A stretch of 64,000 nucleotides of DNA from Caldilineaceae bacterium (GTDB taxonomy: Bacteria; Chloroflexota; Anaerolineae; Caldilineales; Caldilineaceae): assembly GCA_019637695.1 (NCBI GenBank), contig JAHBVG010000001.1, positions 1 through 64,000 on the forward strand, in the 5' to 3' direction. The notes under the pieces were generated by a model. That model was not told the DNA's origin and did no database searches. It saw only the letters and a program-made list of their open reading frames with translations. The position numbers and the translations under genes are program-made. Positions 17,451-26,220 of this stretch are shown here, one piece after another (position 1 is the stretch's first letter; every line of letters starts with the position of its first letter).

Positions 17451-18620
17451 ATGGACCGGCACTTGGCGAAACTGGCGCTTCCCCCTGATTACACTGCTCA
17501 ACGCAAAAGTGCATTGGAACGTCGCATCCAGCAGACTGTGGAGGAAGTGGAGGGGCGCAGCCATACGCTCATCCTGCTCCACAACGATCCCGACCCGGAC
17601 GCTATCGCCAGTGGACGGGCGATGGAAGCGCTCTTCAATCACTATTTGCCGAACGCCAACTATACACTCGCCCACGGTGGCCTGATCGGCCGCGCCGAAA
17701 ATTTAACCATGGCGAAACTTTTTGTGCCCCACGCTGTGCGCATTCCTACCTTTGAGGCTGAGGAAGCGCTGAAAGCCTACGACGCCATTATTTTGGTGGA
17801 TACACAGCCGGGGGCGGGCAACCATCTGCTCTACGGAACAAGCTACCCGGTTGAGAATGTCATCCTGGCTGTGGATCACCATCCGCCCAGACGTAGCCAG
17901 GTGCGCGCCGTGGTCCATGATGTGCGTCCTGAAATCGGCGCTTGCTCAACCATGCTCTGTGAATATCTAGCCGTGGCCGAAATCGAGATCGACGCTGCGC
18001 TGGCGACAGCCCTCTTCTATGGCGTAAAATCGGACACACGCGGGCTAAGCCGCCACACCGACGAATTGGACATCTGGGCCTACACGACACTGCGCAACCT
18101 CATCGACACCGATCTTCTCAACAAAATCGAACATGTGCAACTGCCCCGCGCCTATTTCCGCAGCCTCAGCGACGCCCTGGCCAATACCCGGCTTTACCAT
18201 TGTGATTCGGACGGCGCGCCACATGAGGAAGCCAATGGCGAGGGGCAACCCTGCGCAGGGGATGTGGCGATCAGCCTGCTCTTTCAAATAAAACGCCCCG
18301 ATATGGCGTCCGAAGTGGCGGATCTTCTATTGCGTCTGGAGGGCGTCTGTTGGGCGATCTGTCTGGGAATCTTCGAGGATCGGCTGGTGATCTCGGTGCG
18401 CTCTGACGCTGTCGACGCCCGCGCTGGGCGGCTGGTCCGCTCGATTGTGGGGCGCAACGGCACCGCCGGCGGTCACGACACCATGGCGGGTGGGCGTATC
18501 CATCTGCCCGGCGCAACCCCGGCGGAACGGGTGGCGGAACTCCACGCGCTGGTGCCCCGCTTTCTTAAGGAATTGGGCGTGGCCGAAGCTGTGGGCGATC
18601 TACTGCTGGATACAGCCTGA
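17451..18620 (+). CDS. DHH/DHHA1 phosphoesterase, NrnA-like
   Basis: Probable oligoribonuclease / pAp phosphatase or cyclic-dinucleotide-degrading enzyme. DHH motifs in order: HNDPDPDAIASG (motif I), VDTQPGAGNH (motif II) and VDHHPPRR (motif III). The C-terminal DHHA1 domain ends near GGHDTMAGGRI. About 390 residues is somewhat longer than typical NrnA, mainly at the N-terminus. A promoter-like TATAAT lies 35 bases before the ATG. The nanoRNase assignment rests on family resemblance. Confidence 0.82.
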   Translation: MDRHLAKLALPPDYTAQRKSALERRIQQTVEEVEGRSHTLILLHNDPDPDAIASGRAMEALFNHYLPNANYTLAHGGLIGRAENLTMAKLFVPHAVRIPTFEAEEALKAYDAIILVDTQPGAGNHLLYGTSYPVENVILAVDHHPPRRSQVRAVVHDVRPEIGACSTMLCEYLAVAEIEIDAALATALFYGVKSDTRGLSRHTDELDIWAYTTLRNLIDTDLLNKIEHVQLPRAYFRSLSDALANTRLYHCDSDGAPHEEANGEGQPCAGDVAISLLFQIKRPDMASEVADLLLRLEGVCWAICLGIFEDRLVISVRSDAVDARAGRLVRSIVGRNGTAGGHDTMAGGRIHLPGATPAERVAELHALVPRFLKELGVAEAVGDLLLDTA

Positions 18621-18694
18621 CTTTTCGATCCAGATCCGAACCGTGGTATACTCCCGGTCAACACTGAATTCAGTTGTAAAGGAAGGAACTCACC

Positions 18695-18997
18695 ATGCCG
18701 ATCAGTACCCCTTCGTTTGGCGATCAGGACAGCCAAGATCCTCGCTTCCAGAGCGATGAGATGTACGATGTCGATCTGCTGCACTTCGACGGCCTGACCC
18801 CAGCCCTCGCCGAAAAGTTGCTCAAACAGTTGGGCGGCGGCGTCGCCGAAAAGCACGAACTCGTTGAGGGGATCGGCTGGAAAGCGCGTATTGAACCTGT
18901 CAGCGGCGGCGCTACCATTCACTTCCACGCTCACGATGAATTGATCGACGATCTCCTGCGCCGCTTTGAGCTCTTGGCCGAACGGGAGTTATCGTGA
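18695..18997 (+). CDS. Conserved-looking small protein of unknown function
   Basis: A 100-residue acidic protein with a good AAGGAAGG ribosome-binding site before the ATG. A helix (LTPALAEKLLKQLGGGV) is followed by an alternating pattern with ATIHFHAHDELIDDLLRRF. I do not recognise a family. It lies between the DHH gene and mvaD on the same strand; a heptad repeat starts at its stop codon. Confidence 0.6.
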   Translation: MPISTPSFGDQDSQDPRFQSDEMYDVDLLHFDGLTPALAEKLLKQLGGGVAEKHELVEGIGWKARIEPVSGGATIHFHAHDELIDDLLRRFELLAERELS

Positions 18998-19039
18998 TTG
19001 GTGACTGGGAACGGCAATCTGCCAACGGCTAACTGCTCT

Positions 19040-20035
19040 ATGACTCACACTGCAACCTTCCGCGTCGGCAGCAACATCGCCTTTATCAAATATTGGGGCG
19101 TCTCGGATGCGACGCTTAACATTCCACTGAACAATTCCATCAGCATGACGCTGGCCGATGCCCACACCACCACCACCGTCGCCTGGGATGTGGATGGTCG
19201 CCTCAGCGCCGATTCGATTACGTTGGACGGCGAGGAATTGTCGCCAGCCAGGGCGCGACGCATCGTCGACCATTTGGATCGGCTGCGGGCGTTGGCGGGC
19301 GTCAATTACTGCGCTCAGGTCGCCAGTTGGAACAATTTCCCCACCGCATCGGGGATCGCCAGCTCTGCCAGCGGATTCGCTGCGCTCACCGTAGCTGGCT
19401 GCACCGCGCTCGGTCTGGATTGGGACACCACTCGACTCTCTGCCATTGCCCGCCGCGGCAGCGGATCGGCCAGCCGCAGCCTCTTCGGCGGCTTTGTCGA
19501 GTGGAACAAAGGCAGCCGCGATGAGGAGAGCGTCGCCCACCAGATCCACCCAGCCGACCATTGGGATCTGCGCGACATTGTGGCCGTGGTCAGCGCCGAG
19601 GAAAAGAAGGTGAGTAGCGCCAATGGCCATCTGCTCGCCCTCACCAGCCCGCTGGTCGAGGCGCGCAGCATCCGCGTCACCGGCTGGCTGGACGAAGTGC
19701 GCGAAGCCCTGGCCGAGCGTGACATCGCCCGACTGGGTCCCATCATCGAATTGGACGCGTTGACCATGCACAGTGTGATGATGACGAGCCAGCCCAGCTT
19801 GCTCTACTGGCAGCCGGGGACGATGGCGATCCTCCACGCCGTGGGTCGCTGGCGCGCAGAGGACGGCCTGCCCGTCTACTTCACCATCGACGCCGGCCCC
19901 AACGTTCATCTCATCTGCGAAGCCGACATCGCCCCAGAGATCGAATCCCGTCTGGCGCAGATGAGCGAAGTCGAATCTGTGATCACCAGCCGTCCCGGTC
20001 CTGGGCCGCAGCGGATAGATGAGCATCTCTCTTGA
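19040..20035 (+). CDS. mvaD: Diphosphomevalonate decarboxylase
   Basis: Last step of the lower mevalonate pathway, giving isopentenyl diphosphate. GHMP-kinase-fold protein with [16 protein letters not shown] at the start, the phosphate-binding loop [13 protein letters not shown] at about residues 100-112, [15 protein letters not shown], and the catalytic Asp in [12 protein letters not shown]. The ATG at 19040 fits the family N-terminus; earlier in-frame sequence derives from the heptad repeat. No other mevalonate-pathway gene is in the window. Confidence 0.93.
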   Translation: MTHTATFRVGSNIAFIKYWGVSDATLNIPLNNSISMTLADAHTTTTVAWDVDGRLSADSITLDGEELSPARARRIVDHLDRLRALAGVNYCAQVASWNNFPTASGIASSASGFAALTVAGCTALGLDWDTTRLSAIARRGSGSASRSLFGGFVEWNKGSRDEESVAHQIHPADHWDLRDIVAVVSAEEKKVSSANGHLLALTSPLVEARSIRVTGWLDEVREALAERDIARLGPIIELDALTMHSVMMTSQPSLLYWQPGTMAILHAVGRWRAEDGLPVYFTIDAGPNVHLICEADIAPEIESRLAQMSEVESVITSRPGPGPQRIDEHLS

Positions 20036-20072
20036 TAAGTGATTGGGGATTCGTGACTGATGACTGGGGCAG
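20033..20072. repeat. Heptad repeat at the mvaD stop codon
   Basis: Units such as AGTGATT, GGGGATT, CGTGACT and GATGACT run on from the mvaD stop. Same family as the arrays at 26105, 28562 and 35300. Confidence 0.55.
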
Positions 20073-20151
20073 AGATGACTCGTTACCTGCCACTTGCCCT
20101 TCTGCCGTTCCGCATTCTACATTCACCCTTCCGCATTGATCGGAGGTTACT

Positions 20152-20847
20152 GTGAGCAAACTCCCTGGCGGCGCGTTGGCTAGCCGTCCTCTCCACTTTA
20201 TTTGGATTGCCGACTGCTCTGGGTCGATGGGCCACGGCGGCAAAATTCAGGCGCTCAACAACGCCATCCGCGAGGTGATCCCGCACATGCAGCGCGTGGC
20301 GAGCGAGAACCCCAACGCCCAGGTGATGGTCCGCGCTGTGAAGTTTTCCAACGGCGCCCAGTGGCATATCGCCCAGCCCACCCCTGTCGCCAGCTTCCGT
20401 TGGGACGATCTAGAGGCCGACGGCGTCACCGATATGGGCAAGGCGCTGCAACTGCTGGCGGATCAATTGGATCCCAACGCCATGCCACGCCGCGCCCTGC
20501 CGCCTGTGTTGGTCCTTATTTCGGATGGCAAACCCACCGACGATTTCAACAACGGCTTGCGCGCCTTGATGGATCAGCAGTGGGGCAAAAAAGCGGTGCG
20601 CATTGCCATCGCCATCGGCGACGACGCCGACAAGGATACATTACAGCGCTTCATCGGCCACCCCGAATTGGAGCCGCTGCGCGCCAACAACGCCGAATCG
20701 CTGGTCAAATACATCAAATGGGTCTCTACGGCGGTGTTGCAATCGGCGTCCTCGCCCACCAGCCAGACCACGGAATTTTCCCCGCGCACCAACGTTCCCC
20801 TGCCGCCCGTGCCGGATGAGCCGACAAACGGCGACGATGTCTGGTAA
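20152..20847 (+). CDS. TerY-like von Willebrand factor A protein of a TerY-P cassette
   Basis: A 231-residue vWA domain protein. The MIDAS metal site DCSGSMG follows the first strand (LHFIWIADCSGSM), with the second site near DGVTDMGKAL and a final ISDGKPTDDF. The start is a GTG with GGAGG upstream. It is the first gene of a tight set with PP2C and a kinase; the vWA-phosphatase-kinase triad is known as TerY-P (Ter-associated, and reported as phage-protective in other bacteria). Its likely role is a metal-dependent scaffold or sensor acting with the kinase and phosphatase; its partners are inferred from context. Confidence 0.85.
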   Translation: MSKLPGGALASRPLHFIWIADCSGSMGHGGKIQALNNAIREVIPHMQRVASENPNAQVMVRAVKFSNGAQWHIAQPTPVASFRWDDLEADGVTDMGKALQLLADQLDPNAMPRRALPPVLVLISDGKPTDDFNNGLRALMDQQWGKKAVRIAIAIGDDADKDTLQRFIGHPELEPLRANNAESLVKYIKWVSTAVLQSASSPTSQTTEFSPRTNVPLPPVPDEPTNGDDVW

Positions 20848-21754
20848 AGTGGCGCCGCCCGCGAACGGAGAGCAAGCTGTGGCGAGTGTAAAACACCACT
20901 GGCAGGCAATCGGCGCAAGTGTGCGCGGCGCATCCCACATTCGCGCAGAACGCCCCAATCAGGATGCGTTGCGCTGGTGGCCGCGGCGGGGGGACGGCTC
21001 GACGCTGATCCTCGCCGTGGCGGATGGTCATGGCGGGGATCGCTACACACGCAGCCACATTGGCGCCGGGATCGCCGTCCGCACCGCCGTGCAGGTGCTT
21101 TCTCGCGATCTGCTAAATCTCTATGCAGAGGACCCCGCCGAACCTGATCTCTCGCAGATCAAAGCCATGTGCGAGGAATGGCTTCCCAAAGTCCTCGTGC
21201 GCCGCTGGCAAGAGCGTGTCCAACGTCATCTCCACCGCTATCCGCTGCGCCCCAACGAACAGGCCCATTGGATCGCGGCGGCAACCTCACTGTCCAAACC
21301 CGATCACGGCTTGCGTGCGTACGGCGCCACTCTGATCGCCCTCCTGCTCACGCCGCGCTTTCATCTCTATCTACAACTGGGCGATGGGGATATGCTCACC
21401 ATCGGCGCGGATGGGCGTGTCTCGCGCCCGCCGCTGGCCGCCGATGAGCGGCTGCTGGGCAACGATACCACCTCTCTCTGTATGTCGGATGCGTGGCGCA
21501 GTGTGCGCCTCTACTTTCAGCCGATGGTTGCGCCGCCGCCGCTGCTGATCCTCTTGGCAACCGACGGTTATGCCAATTCCTTTGTGGATGGCGACGCTTT
21601 TGAACAAGTGGGCGCGGATCTGCTCGATGCCATTCACCGCGAAGGCCACCAGGCGATCAAAGAGCAATTACCATCCTGGCTGGCGCACACATCCGCCTCG
21701 GGCAGCGGTGACGATATTACTGTGGCGCTGGCGATTGGAAGGGAGAAATCATGA
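20837..21754 (+). CDS. PP2C-family Ser/Thr protein phosphatase (TerY-P cassette)
   Basis: Metal-dependent phosphatase. It begins with GASHIRAERPNQDAL (metal-binding Asp region), then VADGHGGDRY (DGHGG) and ends SGSGDDITVAL (final metal Asp). LLATDGYANSF supplies another conserved element. I chose the ATG at 20837; it overlaps the vWA stop by 11 bases, giving coupling, and longer versions read through the vWA gene in the wrong frame. It likely opposes the kinase encoded two genes on. Confidence 0.88.
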   Translation: MSGKVAPPANGEQAVASVKHHWQAIGASVRGASHIRAERPNQDALRWWPRRGDGSTLILAVADGHGGDRYTRSHIGAGIAVRTAVQVLSRDLLNLYAEDPAEPDLSQIKAMCEEWLPKVLVRRWQERVQRHLHRYPLRPNEQAHWIAAATSLSKPDHGLRAYGATLIALLLTPRFHLYLQLGDGDMLTIGADGRVSRPPLAADERLLGNDTTSLCMSDAWRSVRLYFQPMVAPPPLLILLATDGYANSFVDGDAFEQVGADLLDAIHREGHQAIKEQLPSWLAHTSASGSGDDITVALAIGREKS

Positions 21755-22194
21755 TCGACCGTTATATCGTCAACGTGGAAGGGGTGGTCGTGCGCGAGGA
21801 TGGCCGTTATTTGATGATCGAACGCAGCCATTTGAAACGGCACGAGCCGGGCGCGTTGACCTTCCCCGGCGGCAAAGTCGAAGACGCCGGTACAAGCGAT
21901 ACTGTGTTGGAAACGCATCTGCGCCGCGAGATCGACGAAGAGACCGGCGTCGCCATCTACGACGATATCCACTATATTGAGAGCAAATCCTTTGTCACCG
22001 GCGATGGCGAAGCGGTGATCAACGTTGTCTTCCTTTGTCGCTACAAGTCTGGGGAGCCGATCATTACCCGCCCCGACGAGGTGGACGCCTTCCACTGGTT
22101 GACGGCGGACGAGATCCTGCGCCATTCCAACGCCAAAGCGTGGACCCGCCAAAGCCTGGCTCTGGCCGAGGCGCTACGTCCATGCGTGTGGTAG
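21751..22194 (+). CDS. Nudix hydrolase inside the TerY-P cassette
   Basis: A 147-residue Nudix protein. The Nudix box is GGKVEDAGTSDTVLETHLRREIDEETGV with REIDEETG as the metal-binding core. The spacing between the first Gly and the REx2EE part is longer than the strict 23-residue box, so it is slightly divergent. It hydrolyses some nucleoside diphosphate derivative; the substrate is unknown. The start overlaps the PP2C stop (ATGA) and the kinase follows after 12 bases, so it belongs to the operon. Confidence 0.85.
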   Translation: MIDRYIVNVEGVVVREDGRYLMIERSHLKRHEPGALTFPGGKVEDAGTSDTVLETHLRREIDEETGVAIYDDIHYIESKSFVTGDGEAVINVVFLCRYKSGEPIITRPDEVDAFHWLTADEILRHSNAKAWTRQSLALAEALRPCVW

Positions 22195-22206
22195 AATGGA
22201 ATTCAT

Positions 22207-23556
22207 ATGAACCAACTCCTTCAACCAGGACAAATTGTAACAGCCAAAACATCGGGGCTGCCCTGTACGGTGGGGACCTTCATCGGCGGGGGCGGGCAGG
22301 GTGAGGTCTACGAGGCGATTTTGGGCGATCCTACCAGCCGCCAACCGGGGACATCGGTGGCGCTCAAGTGGTTCTTCCCCCACTATTTGCGCCGAGACGC
22401 CAAACTGCGCGAGCGGATCGAAGGCGCGGTGACGGCGGGCGCGCCCGGCAACCGCTTCCTCTGGCCGCAAGAATTGGTGGAAGCGGCGACAACGCCCGGC
22501 TTTGGCTATCTGATGCCTCTGCGCGACAAGCGCTTTGTCGGCATTGTGGATCTTGTCATGCGTCGCGTGGAACCAAGCTTCCGCGTGCTGATCACCGCCG
22601 GCTTTGAGCTGGCCCACAGCTATCTGCATCTCCACGCCAAGGGTCTTTGCTACCGAGATATCTCGTTCGGCAACGTCTTTTTTGATCCGGGCACGGGCGA
22701 GGTGCGCATTTGCGATAACGACAACGTGGGCGTGGATCGGCGCAGCAGCGGCGGCATTGGCGGCACGGCGCGCTTTATGGCGCCGGAGATCGTGCGCGGC
22801 GAGGCCGTGCCCAGCATTCAGACCGACCTCTTTTCACTGGCCGTGCTGCTCTTTTACATGCTCGTCAACCACCATCCTTTGGAAGGGGCGCGCGAGGCCG
22901 ACATCCGCTGTTTCGATCTGCCCGCCATGACCCGTCTCTACGGCACGGAACCGATCTTCATCTTCGACCCCAACGACGACCGCAATCGCCCATTGCCCGG
23001 CTTCCATGACAACGCGCTGGCCTTCTGGCCGATCTATCCATCCTTTATGCGCGATCTCTTTGTGCGCGCCTTTACCGACGGCGTGCGCGATCCCATCCAC
23101 GGGCGGGTGCGCGAGAGCGAATGGCGGGCGGCGCTGGTGCGCCTGCGCGACGCTGTTCTTTACTGTGCGCAATGCGGCGCGGAAAACTTTTACGATGTGG
23201 AGACGTTACGGCTCAACGGTGGGCAGCCCGGGCGCTGCTGGTCATGTAATGAACCCCACCGTTTGCCGCCGCGCATCCGTTTGGGCCGCGACGTGGTAAT
23301 GCTCAACCACGACACCCAACTTTTCCCCCATCATCTGGACGATAGCCAACTTTACAATTTCAACGAACCGGCGGCGCAGGTAGTACAGCACCCGCGAAAT
23401 CCACAGGTCTGGGGACTGCAAAATCTATCAGGGCAGAAGTGGGTGAGCAGCGATCGCGGCGGCGCGATCCATGACGTGCTGCCTGGGCAGACAGTCACCC
23501 TGGCGTCCGGCGTTCAGATTCAGTTTGGGCGACAAGAGGGCGAAGTTCGATTCTAA
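22207..23556 (+). CDS. TerY-P-type protein kinase with zinc ribbon and C-terminal beta domain
   Basis: Eukaryotic-like kinase: glycine loop IGGGGQGEVYEA, Lys in VALKWFF, catalytic loop YRDISFGNVFF (YRD in place of HRD), metal motif DNDNVG in place of DFG, then GTARFMAPEIV and DLFSLAVLLFYML. After the kinase (to ~300) there is a CAQC...CWSC zinc ribbon and a beta-rich tail that could be FHA-like. Kinase plus zinc ribbon plus tail is the TerY-P arrangement. DND instead of DFG is unusual but keeps the metal-binding Asp. Confidence 0.87.
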   Translation: MNQLLQPGQIVTAKTSGLPCTVGTFIGGGGQGEVYEAILGDPTSRQPGTSVALKWFFPHYLRRDAKLRERIEGAVTAGAPGNRFLWPQELVEAATTPGFGYLMPLRDKRFVGIVDLVMRRVEPSFRVLITAGFELAHSYLHLHAKGLCYRDISFGNVFFDPGTGEVRICDNDNVGVDRRSSGGIGGTARFMAPEIVRGEAVPSIQTDLFSLAVLLFYMLVNHHPLEGAREADIRCFDLPAMTRLYGTEPIFIFDPNDDRNRPLPGFHDNALAFWPIYPSFMRDLFVRAFTDGVRDPIHGRVRESEWRAALVRLRDAVLYCAQCGAENFYDVETLRLNGGQPGRCWSCNEPHRLPPRIRLGRDVVMLNHDTQLFPHHLDDSQLYNFNEPAAQVVQHPRNPQVWGLQNLSGQKWVSSDRGGAIHDVLPGQTVTLASGVQIQFGRQEGEVRF

Positions 23557-23559
23557 ACC

Positions 23560-24657
23560 ATGCAACAACGACCTCAGCAGGTCCTCCGGCAGTTGATCCG
23601 TCATTACGGCGCTGGCTTACACGCCGATCCACGTCGTGTCGAAGCGCTACTCCAGGATCTTTGTGGACAATATCAGCGAGAGATCTTCGTCCTCGTCCAC
23701 GCGCAGGAACAGCAGATTCCACATGAACTTCTCAACGGCGGCGCGCTGGCTCGCGATCCAGCCCACTGGCAGCGACTCTCGCGACGGTTGCAAGATCGGC
23801 TGGCGATGACCGCTGACGCCGCGGATTGGGCGGTACAGAGCTGGGCGATGGCGCTCAATGTGACGCCCGCCCACTATCGCTACCCGCGCTCTATCCGCTT
23901 TTTGGTGGAACGCTTGAGGCAGATCGATCTTACCCCGTTAGGCGCAGGAATGGCACGGCTCTTCAATTGGCGGAGGCGATCTTTTGTCGAAAGTGGTGTA
24001 CAATGGGAGCGGCAGTCGCGTGGATGGATCGAATCTCGACGCTGGGTGGCGCCCGCTCTGTTGGCGCTGCTGTTCTTTGGGATCATCGTCATTTTGGCTC
24101 AGCCGAACCCCACTGCCGTCCTGGGTCGCACCTTTTCGTTCTGGCAACATGAAGAATTGGACGCCGAATCGGCGCTCTTGTCGGCGCAGATTTCGGGGTG
24201 GCTAGAGCAACTCTATCCGCTGCCGAGGGCGGTGCGGATCGGCGAGGAACCGGTCGCCGTCCGCGCTGAACCGGCCTTTGAGACGTCGATCCTGGCGCTG
24301 TTGACCCCGCCAGGCGCTTCGGTGATAGTGGACGCGTATACAGCCGATGGCCGCTGGGCGCATATTTCTGAGCCGATAGCTGGGTGGATCGAACAGGATG
24401 GCGTGACACAGATCCTGCCTGCCGAGGGATCTCCCACCGGCAACCCCATCGTCATTATGCCGATGGCGGGGCGGATCACAGGGAATGGGTTGCGGGTGCG
24501 CCAGTCGCCCACAGTGGAATCCGCTATATTGTATAGTCTGAATACAGGGGATCGTGTTCTCGTATTGGCGGCAACTCAGGATCGATCCTGGTTGCAGATT
24601 GTAGACCCAGTGCAGGGCTGGGTAAGTGCAGATTTTTTTACGGAGGATAAGCCTTGA
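23560..24657 (+). CDS. Single-pass membrane protein with tandem SH3b domains, TerY-P associated
   Basis: A 365-residue protein starting 4 bases past the kinase stop. The N-terminal ~100 residues form a helical domain (LRQLIRHYGAGLHADPRRVEALLQDLCG) often seen fused to kinases or vWA proteins in Chloroflexota and Cyanobacteria. A transmembrane helix follows at about 165-185 (LLALLFFGIIVILA). Two bacterial SH3 domains come last: AVRAEPAFETSILALLTPPG and GNGLRVRQSPTVESAIL. It probably sits in the membrane with the SH3b part outside, so it could link the phosphorylation cassette to the cell envelope. Confidence 0.75.
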   Translation: MQQRPQQVLRQLIRHYGAGLHADPRRVEALLQDLCGQYQREIFVLVHAQEQQIPHELLNGGALARDPAHWQRLSRRLQDRLAMTADAADWAVQSWAMALNVTPAHYRYPRSIRFLVERLRQIDLTPLGAGMARLFNWRRRSFVESGVQWERQSRGWIESRRWVAPALLALLFFGIIVILAQPNPTAVLGRTFSFWQHEELDAESALLSAQISGWLEQLYPLPRAVRIGEEPVAVRAEPAFETSILALLTPPGASVIVDAYTADGRWAHISEPIAGWIEQDGVTQILPAEGSPTGNPIVIMPMAGRITGNGLRVRQSPTVESAILYSLNTGDRVLVLAATQDRSWLQIVDPVQGWVSADFFTEDKP

Positions 24658-24683
24658 GGCAACCTCCGCCCAGAAAGGACTCT

Positions 24684-26111
24684 ATGGCGAAAAACGATAG
24701 CCACATCAATCGAAGTACTGTCATCACGCAGGTAGATGACTTTGGTTCACAAAACCGCGGGCGCACAGTGGACAGCCGCGATGAGACGGGTCTGCTCCAG
24801 GTCCTTGGACCAGAGGAGACCGCCGTACTCGTCGGCATTGAGCTGACGAACAATCCAGGGTTGCTTCCGTTAGAGGATTCACTCAATGAGCTGGCGCAGT
24901 TGGCCGATACAGCAGGGCTTACGGTGAAAGGACGCATTACCCAGCGCCTGGATCATCCCTTCTCGGCCACCTTTATCGGTTCGGGGAAGTTAGAAGAGTT
25001 AAAGGCGCTGGTGATGGATCTGGGCGCAAACGTTGTGATCGTGGACGATGAACTTTCCCCGCGTCAGCAGCGTGAGATCGAAAAAGTATTGGGGCAGGAT
25101 GTGAAGGTCATCGACCGCACCGCCTTGATCCTCGACATCTTCGCGCGCCATGCCAGCACCAAAGAAGGCGCTGTGCAGGTGGAACTTGCCCAATACGAGT
25201 ACCGGCTCCCCCGCCTCACCCGCGCCTGGACCCATCTGGCGCGACAGGCCGGTGGGCGAGCCGGTGGCGCATCTGGCGGTGTGGGTGTGCGCGGCCCCGG
25301 TGAAACCCAGTTGGAAGTAGACCGCCGCGAGATCGGGCGGCGCATTGCTCATCTCAAACGCGAGCTGGCCGAGATCAGCAAACACCGCGAGCAATATCGC
25401 CAACGGCGTCGCCAGTCGCCCACGCCGATCATTGCTGTGGTCGGCTACACCAATGCGGGCAAGAGTACACTGCTCAACGCTATCAGCGACGCCAATCTGC
25501 TGGCCGAGAATCAGCTTTTTGCTACACTCGATCCCACTACCCGCCGCGTGGAACTGCCCAGTGGACGAGAAGCGCTCTTCACCGACACGGTCGGCTTCAT
25601 CCAAAAACTGCCGACGACGCTGGTTGCATCCTTCCGCGCCACGCTGGAAGAGATCAACGAAGCCGATCTGCTGCTGCATGTGGTGGATGCCTCGCATCCG
25701 AACACAGATGAGCAGGTGGCCGCTGTCGAAGAGGTATTGGAAGAGCTAGGCGTCGGCGACAAGCCGGTGATCACGGCGCTTAACAAGGTCGATCTGCTGG
25801 ATACGAATGACCCTGAGGTAGCGGGTTGGTTGGCGAACGCACAGTCAGAATACCCTGGCGCAGTGATGATCAGCGCGTTGCGGAAGAAGGGCATCACCAC
25901 GCTCTTGGAGGCGATTGATAGCTGGTGGCTGCGCCACGAAATGGTGCCTGTGCATCTGCTCATCCCTTACAACCACGGCGATCTGGTTGCGCAGTTCCAC
26001 GAATATGGACATGTGGAAACAGAGGAATACACCGCCGAGGGAACAGTGATCGTCGGGCGTCTGCCTGCCGCAATGGCCGGGCGCTATGCTGATTATTGGT
26101 TGCGTAAGTAG
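24684..26111 (+). CDS. hflX: GTPase HflX
   Basis: Ribosome-associated GTPase that rescues stalled or heat-damaged ribosomes. The N-terminal domain has ATFIGSGKLEEL and RTALILDIFARHA; GVRGPGETQLEVDRR and a coiled region precede the G domain. G1 is GYTNAGKSTL, G3 is DTVGFIQKLP and G4 is NKVD. About 475 residues is a normal length. I chose the ATG at 24684 with AAAGGA 5 bases ahead; a TTG at 24654 overlapping the previous stop is possible. A heptad array begins at its stop. Confidence 0.95.
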   Translation: MAKNDSHINRSTVITQVDDFGSQNRGRTVDSRDETGLLQVLGPEETAVLVGIELTNNPGLLPLEDSLNELAQLADTAGLTVKGRITQRLDHPFSATFIGSGKLEELKALVMDLGANVVIVDDELSPRQQREIEKVLGQDVKVIDRTALILDIFARHASTKEGAVQVELAQYEYRLPRLTRAWTHLARQAGGRAGGASGGVGVRGPGETQLEVDRREIGRRIAHLKRELAEISKHREQYRQRRRQSPTPIIAVVGYTNAGKSTLLNAISDANLLAENQLFATLDPTTRRVELPSGREALFTDTVGFIQKLPTTLVASFRATLEEINEADLLLHVVDASHPNTDEQVAAVEEVLEELGVGDKPVITALNKVDLLDTNDPEVAGWLANAQSEYPGAVMISALRKKGITTLLEAIDSWWLRHEMVPVHLLIPYNHGDLVAQFHEYGHVETEEYTAEGTVIVGRLPAAMAGRYADYWLRK

Positions 26112-26196
26112 AAGAGACTGGGGATTGGGGATTATGGATAAGGGCTGCTACGGACTCTTCCCACAATCCCCAGTCCCCAGTCCCCAATCCCCAATC
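26105..26196. repeat. Inverted pair of CCCCARY heptad arrays after hflX
   Basis: On the left (26105-26133) GGGGATT-type units run in from the hflX stop; on the right (26162-26196) CCCCAGT CCCCAGT CCCCAAT CCCCAAT units run up to the next gene's leader. The two arms are near reverse complements and could form a long hairpin, perhaps ending transcription. The unit CCCCA(A/G)T is identical to the cyanobacterial STRR1 consensus as I remember it. Confidence 0.8.
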
Positions 26197-26220
26197 TTTC
26201 CACCAAGAAGAGGACGCACA

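Noticed and set aside
20152..23556. TerY-P triad considered as full tellurium-resistance locus
   Set aside because: No TerB, TerC, TerD or TerE genes are near; only the phosphorylation triad is present.
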